Under the pieces are notes generated by a model. It searched no databases, had not been told where the DNA came from, and worked only from the letters and a program-made list of their open reading frames with translations. DNA of 64,000 nucleotides from Helopsaltes ochotensis (taxonomy: Eukaryota > Chordata > Aves > Passeriformes > Locustellidae), in contig VXBM01000098.1 in assembly GCA_013400155.1 (NCBI GenBank), positions 1,397,147-1,461,146 on the forward strand, written 5' to 3'. This document shows, one piece after another, positions 1-11,160 of this stretch. Every line of letters begins with the position of its first letter. Position 1 is the stretch's first letter. The translations under genes were made by a program, and so were the position numbers.

Positions 1-95
1 TTATATTACTTATATTACTTATATTACTTATATTACTTATATTACTTATATTACTTATATTACTTATATTACTTATATTACTTATATTACTTATA
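1..95. repeat. 9-bp tandem repeat at the window edge
   Basis: About ten and a half near-perfect copies of the 9-mer TTATATTAC run from base 1 and fade into AT-rich sequence up to ~190. The array probably continues beyond the left edge. It lies just 3' of the PPP4R3-like stop codon, in its 3' UTR or beyond. Confidence 0.95.
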
Positions 96-309
96 GTAAT
101 TACGTTATATAATCTTATATTAATTATATTATATTATATTGTATCATGTACCTATGTTACCACTACCTTACAATATTATTATTATATAATAACGTATTAC
201 AAGACAGATCTAGATGATGGACTGCAGCTGGTTCCATATTTGAACATTAAACATTTGCAGCACTGGAAAACCCAACCCAAAAGTTCTTATTTAAAAATTT
301 CGGTTTTCT

Positions 310-3300
310 TTAGGAATCCAGACGAGCTCTTTTCTTTGGTGGTGTCTCATCCTCTGCGTCAGGGAAAGCAAATATTTCAAACAGACCTCTCTGCCAATTA
401 GAAAAAGGTAAAAAAAATGAAATTCCCACATTGAAAAAACACACACTGAACATCTGTTTTGCCCCCAAGTCTTAGGTGTGAGCAATAAAATTCTTGCCAG
501 TTTTCTGTAGCTGCTCGGAAGCTAAGATTCAAATAATGCTCAGCTGTAAAAGGCCCAACAGAGGTATCACTTCCTGCATTTTGTCTGCTTAAAAACACTT
601 ATTAATTCCCTGATGGGGAATAGATTCCAAAAAAGGCAATCTCATCTTTAAATCACACACACAGGGCACCAGCTGGGCAGGGCAGAAAGCCAAGGAGTAG
701 CAACAGTTCAGTCATGCAGAGGAGGCAAAATTAACCTGTGCCCACCAGATTAACAACAGACTCCAATCTCACCTTATTCTCCTTAAAGCTCACCCCAAAC
801 TAGTCAGGGATTTGGGTGAATTCATCCCTAAAAAGATGCCCTGTGCAGGGCTATTGCCTTACACCCAGTGAAGCCCCACGAGGCTGCTCTGCCGTCCTAC
901 CTGACAAGAGGAGCTTCCATAAAAGTCGTCTCCCACCTCGGGGGTTGGCTCCACTGTAGTCAGGGCTGCGTATTTTGGACAGGAGTCATCGGAGCTTGGC
1001 GGTAGCACTGGAGCTGCCTTCTCTTCACCCTCACTGGGCTGCAGCTCTTTGTCCACCTGTGAGACCACCTCTTCTTCGACAAAAGTCTCACCAGGCAATA
1101 CGGGGGGGACACTGCAAGAGACGTAAGGACAAGTGATCGAAGCTGTGCCTGATGTTTCAGACTCAGCCAGGTCATAAATGGCTTCCAAAGCTTTAGAATT
1201 AGTTAAGTGACTTGGAGGAGGTAATCCAGCTCCATTCCTTGCTTCCAGCCCTCACCGTAAGCTTCACAAATACCCAGGTGATAATGAGGCAGACTGAATC
1301 CTAACTCAGAAGAACAGAGCAAGATGCTGCTCCTCATAAGCTGAGACTTTTCTGAACAGAACCATTTAATCTACTGAGAACACCAGCTCTACTCAAAGAA
1401 AGGCAGGTGGGGGTTTACTCTAACCCAAAAAGTTTTCAGCAAGAACGCAACCCAACCCAAATCCCAGCCACCTGCTTCTGCTGCTCTCTGGGAAATTAAA
1501 AACCAACCAGCAGCCCTGCAGAATGGCAGAAACTGGCAGCCTCATGAGGCAGAAACTGGGCCATACCTGTTCAGCTCCTCGATTTGCCGCTCTTTTTCTT
1601 GCTCATATTTTGTCTTCAGCCCCTGGAATGTGTGAATGTGTTTGAGAGATTCCAGTGCATCAGGGAAGTTCTCAACTATATGTGCAATCAGGTAGTGAAT
1701 ATCCTCCTGAATAAGAACAAAACAGGGTTTCAGTCTCAAATGTTCTCATGCAGAAAGTCAGAAAGCTTTTATTTTGGAAAGTAACTGATTCCTTGTCCAG
1801 AGCCAAAATATTCTTGTCAAGAACAAATGGGAAGCAATCAGATTTTACTCTTAGGGAAAGAGCTGAGATCTAGAAAGAATTATTAAACTTCCCTTAGAAA
1901 TGAACAATAGACTCAGCTAATTCCCAGTTCCATTTGTGACCCTTCCATTAAAACAGGGTCTTGGAAATCTGCCTTTTGCCTCTGGCCTCACCTTTCGGAT
2001 GAATTCAAACAGCTCCATCGAGGCGGATTTGAGCAGGTTGCACCCGTTCTTGTTCTCCAACACCGCATTCACAACCGGTTCAAACAGGTTTCCCAGGGTG
2101 ATGTAAGCGTTATAAAGGTCATCCTTCTGGCCAATTATCTTCCTCATTAAGCGAAGAGCACCTGTGTGAGGAAGGACATTCAAGCATTCAACAACCAGAT
2201 GCCAGGGCTCCCACCTTCTCGTGGAAGAACTGAAAAGCCTGGTGTTATTCCGAGAGGAAAACACACCCCCAAAAAAGTGCAGAAGCAGCATTTGTTGACA
2301 GGTCACCTTTCTTTCCTTCTTGGACTTTCCTGGGTATTTGAAGGTCACCAGGAACCATGGACTTCTTTCTCAAGTCCAGCAGCAATGCATTCCAACATGC
2401 ATGCAGTTAAACTATTAACTCCCTCCTGTGCTTTTTTTCCTTATCCCCCTTCCAGAAGCAACCCTGAGTCTTTAAAGATCCCGGTTCACAGAATTTCACT
2501 CACTCTCCACAAGGAGAACCAGATTTAGGACATTATTAAGAAAGGACATAATTTCCACTGAAACAAGGCAAGAAATCTCAATACAAAGGATCTTGTCATG
2601 AAGATTTGAAAGGATCCCTGTAGACTTCAAAAGAGACAACAATCCTCCTCCCACCAGAAGCTGCCTTGGTCTGTGCTTACAGACAGTTGCTACCTCTTTT
2701 TTTTTTCCCCAAATTATTTAATTGCAGCCAGTCAAACACAGCAAATGAACAGGAATTCTGAGTTCAAGTGTACATTTGTACTGGTACACACAGAACACGC
2801 AAAGCCTTGAAGAAGGAAATCACAACAGTTCCATACTCACACGAGGCCAGAAATTTGTGTTTGGATTTCATCAAGACCAGTATTCCCCTTAGCAGATCGT
2901 TCTTGATAATGTACATCTTCATGTGATACTTGTGCCGTCCCACACAAAAAGACAGCAGCTCCAAAATTGAGGCCAGTATTTCTGCTGTTTGATAATTATC
3001 TACAAGAAAAATTAATGCCTTGAGTTATACCAAAAAATAAAAAATGTACTGTCAACATACACTGAGCTCAGTTGCTATTGCAGTTCCTGGCTTATTTTTA
3101 GTGGATTTTTGTTTTACTGGATTGCTTTGGGAAGCAGGACATTGGGCCAGAACAAAACAACAAACACAACTACCACTTTCTTTGCCTTTACAGTAAATAT
3201 TCTTTAAAATTAGACCAGTAAAACCACGACATTATTCTCAATAAACATGAAGTGCATCTTTACAAAGCAAGCTATGCCAGCATCCACAGCTTCAGGGAAG

Positions 3301-5352
3301 GGCTATGAAAACTCCTGCCCACAGAATCCCTGTCCGTGGAGGAACAGCAGCTTGCAGCAAGCGTATTCCCAGCAGGCGTCACAGGTCTATTGCTGTTTAC
3401 CAGGACTGTAAGGTCCTTCAAAGGGAAAAAAAAAATTAAAATTGTCATTACCTATTTCGTGCCATTCTCCTGATATAATAGCCAGAAGCGGCGCGGTCAG
3501 AATATGAATGTAACGGTCGTAGAAGATATCCAGAAATTCAAATACTTCTAAATTCTAGAACAACAATAACTTCATTAAACACCGGCATTCACATACAACA
3601 TTATTTTAAATAAAAAAAGAAGAGTAACAGGAGAAACAGCCTGCAAAGAATTCCACTGAGTTCTTTGGGTCTGCAGCACTGTCTTCACACAAGATTAATT
3701 TCTTTATTTTGGGACAAACTCGTGAGACATCCAAGCTATCATTAAAAGAATCCCCAGCATTGATGAAAATATACACTGAAAAAAACCCATCAGTGACTCA
3801 GAGGCATTGACAAAGTGTCTTCAAACCATTCTGAAATGCATGTAGCTTTGGCTGGAACAATCTTTAAACCATTTTACAGGAATTCTGGTACATTACAACG
3901 CATTAAAATCTTTCAGGATTTACCATCCAGATGGAGAGAGCTGTGGTCAGGCAGTGCTATGGCACTGACACATGGGACAGTGTGGTTCAATATTGGCACG
4001 ATGCCCCAGACACACACTTTTCATTAGAAAAATTAGCTTATCTTTTGCTTATTTAAAGCCGCTATCAGACCACACTCCACTCAATAAAAAAACCCCTATA
4101 ACTTTTTATCCTCTGCCCACAATAACAGCAATAGAGAATATCAGGCTTTTAAGTTTGCCAAGACAGTATCATGTCTTCTGCCATTCATGTTCTCTTACAT
4201 TAGCTGTGGTCAGCATCTTCCTAGGGTCAATCAGAGCACAAAAAATCTCCATTAACTGATGATCTCCTCCAAATCCAGGGTCGGGAGTATAGATCATCTG
4301 CTTAATGATCTCAGTGAGGAGCTGAGTAGTCTGCAAAAAAGAACCCAAAGAAAAACGTCACAAACTAATTACTCACAAGGATGGAATGAGTTCCCCACTT
4401 TCTGCAATTATTTTAAAATACAAATTAAAACAGAGACATTGAGATTTTATTTTGCTGGTATTTTCCTGTTTGCCCTAAAACTGGTACATTCAAAAAACTC
4501 CAAACCACTTTTACTTACCTTCTCACTCTGCCGGACCTCTTGCCTTACAAATTCTTGGACTGTGGTTGGACTAAACTCCACCACATAAGACAATATATCA
4601 ATAGCAGCAGATCTAATTTGCTGATCATCCTTTACCTTACAAAAAAAAAAAAAAAAAGTTGGAATAAATCAGGTTCGGTATTTATTATCATGTGCAGATG
4701 CAAAGAAGCTTTTGAACATTTTGTTAAAAATTTTTCATGAGAAACATGATAATATGGTAACAGAAAAACAACAAGGAACCAGGCAAATCCTTTCCCTACT
4801 ATTTTCCTCCTTTAGAAAGGACACAAGACTTTCTGTGAATTTGAGAGCCCTAACTTAGGCTGGAAACATTCACAACGTCCTACTTGCTCACATATCTAAG
4901 ATTTTATCGATATTCTATACTTGCTATCCTCAATTTATTCATTTTGTACCAAAGGACCGACTGAACAAATCAAGGCGTACAACAGTTTCCATCCCCATTC
5001 ACAGGCAACAAGAATCCAGACCTTTCCTTAAGGGATGTGATTTTGATAAAAATCCAGCAATCAAGGTTCCACATGAAAAAGTCTCTTCCTAGAGAGAGAG
5101 AGACTTTCTCTAGGACTCTAGACTCTTCATCTTTTGACTCCCTAGTCACGAGGGCTTCATGGCCCTCAGACTTCTCCATCATGAAAAGTAAAAATAGCAA
5201 GAGCAGTCAAGCCAGGCTTCTCCAGAGCAGAACTGTGGGCATCTTATGGATTCTGGATACTACCAGAACTAGATTAGATTAGATTCTAGGATTAGATTAA
5301 CTGCCAGCAGAGGAAAGCTCTCCAATCACAATTATAAAAAGGTGCTCAGCAG

Positions 5353-5411
<59 letters not shown>

Positions 5412-7652
5412 AATGGCTGTGGGTTTTTCTAATTTTATTAAAACCAGTTCTAGGTTTTCACTTACCATTAAGTTTTCAAGAGTTGGGAGAAATTTCAGTT
5501 TTCCCAAAGTTTGAAGAAACTTATCTCTTTGCTTGCGTGACATGAAATAAAAGGCACAGAATTCCTTGAAAAGCTTTATCTGGTGCACAGGGAAAGAAAA
5601 GTTTTGTGTATTTGAGTCAGAAAGCTCTCTGAAAGGAGCAGTTACAATTTTTACTTGGGGGATGTACTGGCTGATTCCCCAAAGTACTTCTAAGACTGCA
5701 GAACTCTCAGAACAATTTCACTTTCTACTCTATCCCTCTTATTTAAAGCCTTTGAGGAGCCACCAAGACTGCTGACTTACCAATGCACATCGTTGCTCGC
5801 CAGGTATAGCTTCATTAGTCAGTCGTGCAAACATTTTAGGCAAAAACGCCCTATCTTTCTGTGGAGCACACAAAAAGAAACACAAATTACACAGCGATTC
5901 TGGAAAGTGAAAACATGATCCCTCTGGGATCCCACACTGCACAGTCAAGCTTTCCACACTGCCATTACACTTAGCACAGAGAAGGCAAATTCTGGAGTAC
6001 ACACCCAGCAGGATCATTCCCAGTTTTCCAGCACTCCTCCTTGTGCAGCTGAAGCAGCTCCAGGACACCGGAGCCTCAGGCAAAGCTGGGCACAGGGGAG
6101 GATCCCGAAGGCTGATTCCTAAATTCGTCTCTCCAGTGTGACATTGCCTTCTCTGCCCTGCCACCCCGATGCTTTGCAGCTCTGCCCGACCCCACAGACT
6201 CCCTGTGGGATTTGCCACACCCTCACACACATCAGAAGGACAGTCCCAATTTGTTTCTCTCACAGCACTTTGCACATAAATTTTTAGGGAAGCAACTGGT
6301 ACACTTCTGATGTAAAAAAAAAAGTGCTAACCAAGAGAAAACTTTGGCCCTACTGGAGCTGCAGCATTCATACTACACTGTGAGCATCCCAAGGGGATCA
6401 GTTTGGATCTTTTTGGATCTGCAGCATTGCAAAGCACCTTTTCAGTCCACCTCTGCGAGGGGGAGTAGATTAACAGATTACAAATTGGCTGCAGCCCCAT
6501 TCTCCGGAATCTTACTCACAGTAAAACCAGCTCTCCCACATGCAAGCACTCTGCTTTGCCAAGATGGGAAACTTCTGTGGCTAATATTTTCCTTGTAGAG
6601 TCACATCCTCTACTGGTTTGAGATATTTAAGGGTATACAGGACAACACTTCTGTAAAGCATTTCATGCTTCATGCTCCAAAAAACCTGGGAACATCATCA
6701 TCTCTCAAGTGTTTTGGCACTCTCTGCCATATCTGCACCCCTTTACAGGGAAAACAGTGTAATAAATGTCCCTGGAAAAAAACACCAGAAGCTGCATGTT
6801 CCTTAAATACTTATACAAAACCAGCTCCAAAGGTTTGCTTGGCAATCAAAGAGAAGGACTTTATCTTGTTACAGCCCATAAAAAGTATTAAAGTATTTAC
6901 ATGAAATTTATCATTTTGAAAATACAAAATCAAGGGATCAGGAAGAAGGGAAAGCATTCAAAACATATGCAAATCAAAGTGCCTGTGATTAACTTAAACA
7001 GTTATTAACTTTACCAGCTATAAACCAACTCCAAACTACAGCCAGAGGGATCTCTAAAGATCCCACCTAAGCCACATTAAAAAACACTTACCCTGAACCC
7101 ATGTAAAATCTCATCTTTGCGGGAGCTGATGAAAGACTCGAGGGTCGAAAGAAAATCTTCTTCAAGAATTGATAGATTAGGCACGATGATGGCCTCAACG
7201 TACTGTGCCCTGAACACCTGGCAGATTTTTTTCTTGAGTTCAGGGTCTCTGGTAGGAATAATCTCATGAAGCTTTGCTATTTTGGTCAAGGATTCCCTGA
7301 GCTGTCCTGGCTGAGCCAAACGAGGATCATACTCAAGGCATCCGACAACATCTTGAATGCACTCGTCAGAAAACATCACCTCGAACAGGATGGCTTTGTC
7401 CAGGTACAAAAGTCCTCTCACAATGTCAAACAGAAGGTGCAAGCCTTCCATGTTCTTCGCACTCTCACAGGCTTGGAAAAGCCGCAGCAGCTTTGGGATA
7501 TAGCCTTCATTTATCAAGGCCAGCACTAGCTCTTCCTTGCGGGTGTCTGAGAGGCGAGCAGAGGTCACTAGCTCTGCGATCTCTCCAAGTCTCTGGAGCT
7601 CGCAGGCAGGAAGGCTCACCAAATGGTCAACCCCAGCCATTTCTTCAGACAT
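310..7652 (-). CDS. PPP4R3-like: PPP4R3/SMEK-family PP4 regulatory subunit 3-like protein, 11 coding exons, no EVH1 domain
   Basis: Coding exons in transcript order: 7092-7652, 5781-5858, 5466-5579, 4519-4635, 4199-4330, 3452-3554, 2841-2999, 1992-2161, 1567-1706, 901-1210 and 310-390 (stop TAA at 310-312). Together they give 1965 nt, or 654 residues. Every junction has GT-AG ends and keeps frame. Family matches, recalled rather than searched: CELQRLGEIAELV (17-29), MFSDECIQDVVGCLEYDP (93-110), the LFKEFCAF stretch, DDQQIRSAAIDILSYVVEFSP (split here as residues 254-274), ILTAPLL, ALRLMRKIIGQKDD and the basic C-end PPKKRARLDS (645-654). The helical Smk1/ARM-like core is present. PPP4R3A/B are roughly 830-850 residues, with an EVH1/PH domain in the first ~100; this product starts after it. 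PPP4R3 proteins guide the PP4 catalytic subunit to nuclear and cytoplasmic substrates. EVH1 recognises short proline motifs, so substrate choice may differ here (inference). The acidic/serine-rich exon 901-1210 is poorly conserved. Family call is very secure; which paralog is not. Confidence 0.92.
5356..5407. repeat. 52-bp homopolymer A tract in an intron
   Basis: An uninterrupted run of 52 A on the plus strand (T on the transcript) lies in the intron between 4635 and 5466, about 60 bp downstream of the 5466-5579 exon on the transcript. The length is likely to be unreliable in assemblies. No retroelement body is recognisable next to it. Confidence 0.95.
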
Positions 7653-7900
7653 CCTTCCTCCGACTCAACGAAATGGTGGGCGACTTCCACGGAACGGCAC
7701 CGAAACCCAAGGAGGGAGCGAGAGGGACGCAGGAGAGGAGCGCACTCTGCGGCGTCCTGCTGCTGTCTGCCCCTCCAACTGCCCCAGGTGCTCCAGGGCC
7801 ATTGTGACGTTACCTGGAGCAGAGCCTGCTGATTGGTCCATCCCTCCAACTCCCAGACCGTAGAATGTTGGGCTCATGCCTGCCAGGGGTGACGGCGAGT
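7653..7900 (-). promoter_or_regulatory. Probable CpG-type promoter and 5' UTR of the PPP4R3-like gene
   Basis: The region directly upstream of the ATG at 7652 is GC-rich with many CpGs, unlike the AT-rich surroundings. Read on the minus strand it has a CCAAT box at 7832-7836 and a CRE-like TGACGTTA (plus orientation) at 7805-7812. There is no clear TATA box, which is usual for a housekeeping promoter. Its closeness to the start codon argues that the first coding exon is truly first and that no upstream EVH1 exons are missing. The transcription start itself cannot be placed from sequence. Confidence 0.55.
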
Positions 7901-8039
7901 GACCAACGGCTCCTGTTCGCCGTTGGGTTCTTAGAATTTAGAACCCCTTCTGGGGTCCTGCTGGGGGAGGGGAGGGGGGGGCTGGAAGAAGGCTGAAAGA
8001 GGGCCCCAAGGGCAGGTAGGGAAGAGGGGGAATAGCCTT

Positions 8040-8250
8040 AAGCTGGTTTTTTATTAGATATTAGGAGTGCTGAGGTGCTGGCACAGGTTGCCCAGAGAGG
8101 TTATGGCTGCCCCATCCCTGGAAGCGTTGAAGGCCAGGCTGGATGGGGCTTTGAGCTACCTGGTCTAGTAGAAGGTGTCCCAGCCTCTGGCAGGGGAGTT
8201 GTAACCAGATGAGGTTTTAGGTCCCTTCCAAACCTAGCTCTGATCATATT
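8040..8250 (+). mobile_element. CR1 LINE 3' fragment
   Basis: The stretch carries the familiar CR1 3' wording: GGCACAGGTTGCCCAGAGAG, then CCATCCCTGGAAG, then GGCCAGGCTGGATGGGGC, then AGGTCCCTTCCAAACC. The element is 5' truncated and diverged, as is usual for CR1. It lies just outside the promoter of the PPP4R3-like gene. The stretch 8251-8820 that follows shows no gene and no repeat I can name. Confidence 0.8.
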
Positions 8251-8879
8251 GTCATCATGGAAGCATGCTGGGACACTTCCCCAGCTGGAACACTGTAGCT
8301 GACAGCTATGGGCTTTCCAGAAGCAAGAGGCTAGGGAAGGGAGGGTTTCGATGTCAAGGGAACTTCCCTGTGCAAACACCCAAAAGCCACTCCGGAGTCA
8401 TCTCACATCACCCCGTGTGGGACCAGAGGCCTTTCACAGCCATACCCTCCACACTCACACCAGGCTTCCTTACTTAACCCTGGGTTTCCCATGGCAAAGG
8501 CACAGACATCCAGATCCTCTAAACAATTTAATCATGATGCAGTTACTAAATAAGAAAATCACACCTTGAGCTGGTGCCTCTGAGGAGGGACCTGGAATAA
8601 AGGAACCCCTGTGCTTTTATCCCCTCACTGTCTAAGGTCATGAAACCCTGGGGCCCATCAGCTCCTGCTGTGTCCCCCGGCTGTCCCACAGGTCCCTGTG
8701 CCCTTGGCAATGCAAAGGGGAGTTCATGGCCTCTTGCCTTGGGCTCCTGCCCCCCTAGAGGCCAGCCTGCACTTTGTACTGCAGCTGCATCCCCAGTCAC
8801 CCACACTGAATGTATTGTTTAACATCTTCCTCGCCAACATCTGCTGGGAATGCAATACAGCTGGCTGCAAGCTACCAAG

Positions 8880-9075
8880 GGCACTCCTGGAGCATGTAGA
8901 GAACAACTTCCTGACCCAGGAAGGTCGTGGATGCCCCATCCCTGCAAGTGTCAAAGGCCAGGCTGGATGGGGCCCTGAGCAACTGTGTCTAGTGAGAAGC
9001 CCATGGCAGAGGGGTTGGAACTGGGTGATCTTTAAGGTCCCTTCCCATGAAAACCATTCCATGATCCTGTGATTT
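8880..9075 (+). mobile_element. Second CR1 LINE 3' fragment, same orientation
   Basis: It repeats the CR1 markers seen 0.8 kb earlier (CCATCCCTGCAAG, GGCCAGGCTGGATGGGGC, AAGGTCCCTTCCCATG) and ends with an ATTCCATGATCCTGTGATTT tail typical of CR1 termini. The similar but slightly different sequence suggests separate insertions of related subfamilies rather than a recent duplication. Sequence upstream of it (about 8820-8880) may belong to the same element. Confidence 0.8.
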
Positions 9076-9461
9076 GGAAGAGATATAAAACCAGTAGTAA
9101 CAGTATCGTGGCTCTTACCCCGTGTCGGCTTGGTAATGGCAGCTGTTTTTTGTCTTTTCAGTAAGTGCAAAGAATAATTCATGTTTGTGAAACACCTTAG
9201 AAATTTCAAATGACATTCTAACTGCTCTTTCCCCATTAAATTCCCATTAATTTAAAGCTGCTACCTGTCCCTTCATACCACATTCACTAAGGGCCACACT
9301 GGCCCTTCCAGCAATAGGACACATGCTGCTATATAGGGAGACATCAGTGACAATGAACAATCCCAATCCATTAGGGCTGGAAAGCCTTTGGAAATCAGAT
9401 AGCCATGAACAGGTCCAGTGTTTCACAATTAAGGATGCGTCCCAGCTTCTTCTACCCATGG

Positions 9462-9994
9462 TGATGTCTTAAAGAACCTATAAATGAAAAAACACACACT
9501 TTTAAGATAATATTAGTGTAGGAGGTACTATAAAGGCTGGTGCTTATTGGAGGCCTCCAGGGGCAGATATGGAAAATGTCAAAAAAATGCACATGCCATG
9601 CACATCAACCCCCCCCCCCCCCCCCCCCCCCGGGGTGAACAAGTTTAGCAAATTAGCATAATTGACAAAAATCACCAATTACAGACACAACTGGTGAGGC
9701 AATTTCCCCAGCTCAACCCTTCTCTGAATCCCACCTCCCCTTTTTAGGGGCTAAACGTTCTTGATGAAAATGTGACTCAAAGAGCTGGTTTTGACCTTGG
9801 TTCCTAGGGAGAAGCAAGATAGGATAGGGGCCTTGTAAACCCCAAGGCTTGGAGCTCTGAAACATACTTTGTCTTCTTTGCCTAGAGAAAAAAGGTAAGG
9901 AAAAGTACTGGGACTACGAATACACTAACAGGCTACAAATACATGTGTAAAGAATACAGAGAATACATAAAAGGCAAAAATCAGTTTGACATCA
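9462..9994. mobile_element. Solo LTR, copy A of a two-copy endogenous retrovirus family
   Basis: This ~533-bp block is collinear with 21921-22430 and shares its ends: it begins TGATGTCTTA and ends GACATCA, so TG...CA as expected for an LTR. Flanks read CATGG before and AATGG after, a 4-of-5 match to a target-site duplication. It holds a C homopolymer near 9610-9630 and shared words such as TTTAGCAAATTAGCAT and GGAGGCCTCCAGGG. No gag, pol or env homology lies beside it, so it looks like a recombined solo LTR. Transcriptional orientation is not clear. Confidence 0.7.
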
Positions 9995-11029
9995 ATGGGA
10001 AACTGCATCAGAAATAGGCACGGAATGTGTCCCATGGAAAACGACAGAAAATTTTGTGGAGGCCTTTAGAAAACAGGAGACCATGCACAGGCACAAGTCG
10101 TGATACTTTTTCTGGTCAGAATCCCTTTAATAGAGAGTTTTTACTGGGAGATGTTGACTCCAGGAATTTGGTGTCTCTGTCTGCAATTCATGGAAATTGG
10201 AGGAGCTACAGGGTTGGCAGTAGTCCATAGGAAACGCTAACTGTAGGGATGCATTAGAAAACACCTCTCCTTCTCAATAATGAGATCTTTGGTGCCTGAC
10301 CCCAGTGCTCTGATCCCTGGAGAATGTGAGACCCCGAACCTCACCCTGAGAGAGAAACAAGAAGTGGAGTTAGGATTTTCAGCAGCCCTGGCATTTTCTA
10401 CTCTAGCAAAGAGCTTTCAGTTCTGCTTACGGAAAAAGATATACTTCACTCCAGCACAGGCTGCAATTTCAAATGCACTTCAGCAGCCGGCAGTCCAACT
10501 GCAAGACATTTTCTGATCTTTCCACTCCCCAGCACCTGTTTAATGTCACAGTCTGGTCTGTCCAAAAATCACGGTGCTGTTGCCCTCTGGGACATCAGGG
10601 CCTGCTCCATCCACCAGACTTTAATGCATAATCAGAGAATTAAAGAGAGTCAGTGGCTTCTTCAGAGTCCATTCCCCAGTTCTTGCATGTACTGACAGTT
10701 GTGGAACTCTTCATTGGTGGAAACCAAGAGTACCAAAGAACACACTGATAGAAACAACACAGAAATATGCTGCTGAAAAAAATACTAGACTCTAAGGTCA
10801 GCTTTATTCAGGGGATAAATGCTAATGTTTTCTTCTTCTTGATCCTCTACAACTAGATATCAAGCAGGGCTGATCAGTCTTCTGCTGGGGTGAAGAAGTA
10901 AAAAATACAAACTCTGAATATCCTCAGTATTTTCAAAGGCACCTTGTAGGAAAAGCATGAAAGAGCTTTACACTTCTAGTAAGTAAATACTCATTAAGTG
11001 CTTCTAATCAGAAATAGATATTTTTCTAA

Positions 11030-11160
11030 TTAAAATAATAAAATATTTTATATTTAATAATATAACTAATATAATATATTAATATTAAATAATAAATATT
11101 AAATAATAATATAATTAATATAATATATATTATATAAAATAATAAAATATTTTTAACATG
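11030..11160. repeat. AT-rich simple repeat
   Basis: Degenerate TAATATAATA/AATATTAAATAAT wording, almost free of G and C. It is low-complexity sequence, and the open frame read through it at 11026-11463 is an artefact. Confidence 0.85.

Noticed and set aside
5342..5545. Polylysine-containing open frame
   Set aside because: A translation of the 52-bp A tract plus an intron and exon in the antisense direction.
5739..6275. 178-residue minus-strand open frame
   Set aside because: Only its 5781-5858 part is coding (exon 2 of the PPP4R3-like gene). The rest is intron read-through.
7616..7849. Open frame overlapping the PPP4R3-like start in another frame
   Set aside because: It lies in the presumed 5' UTR and promoter. 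The V-E-S-E-E echo of the family linker is noted, but the frame loses all similarity afterwards.
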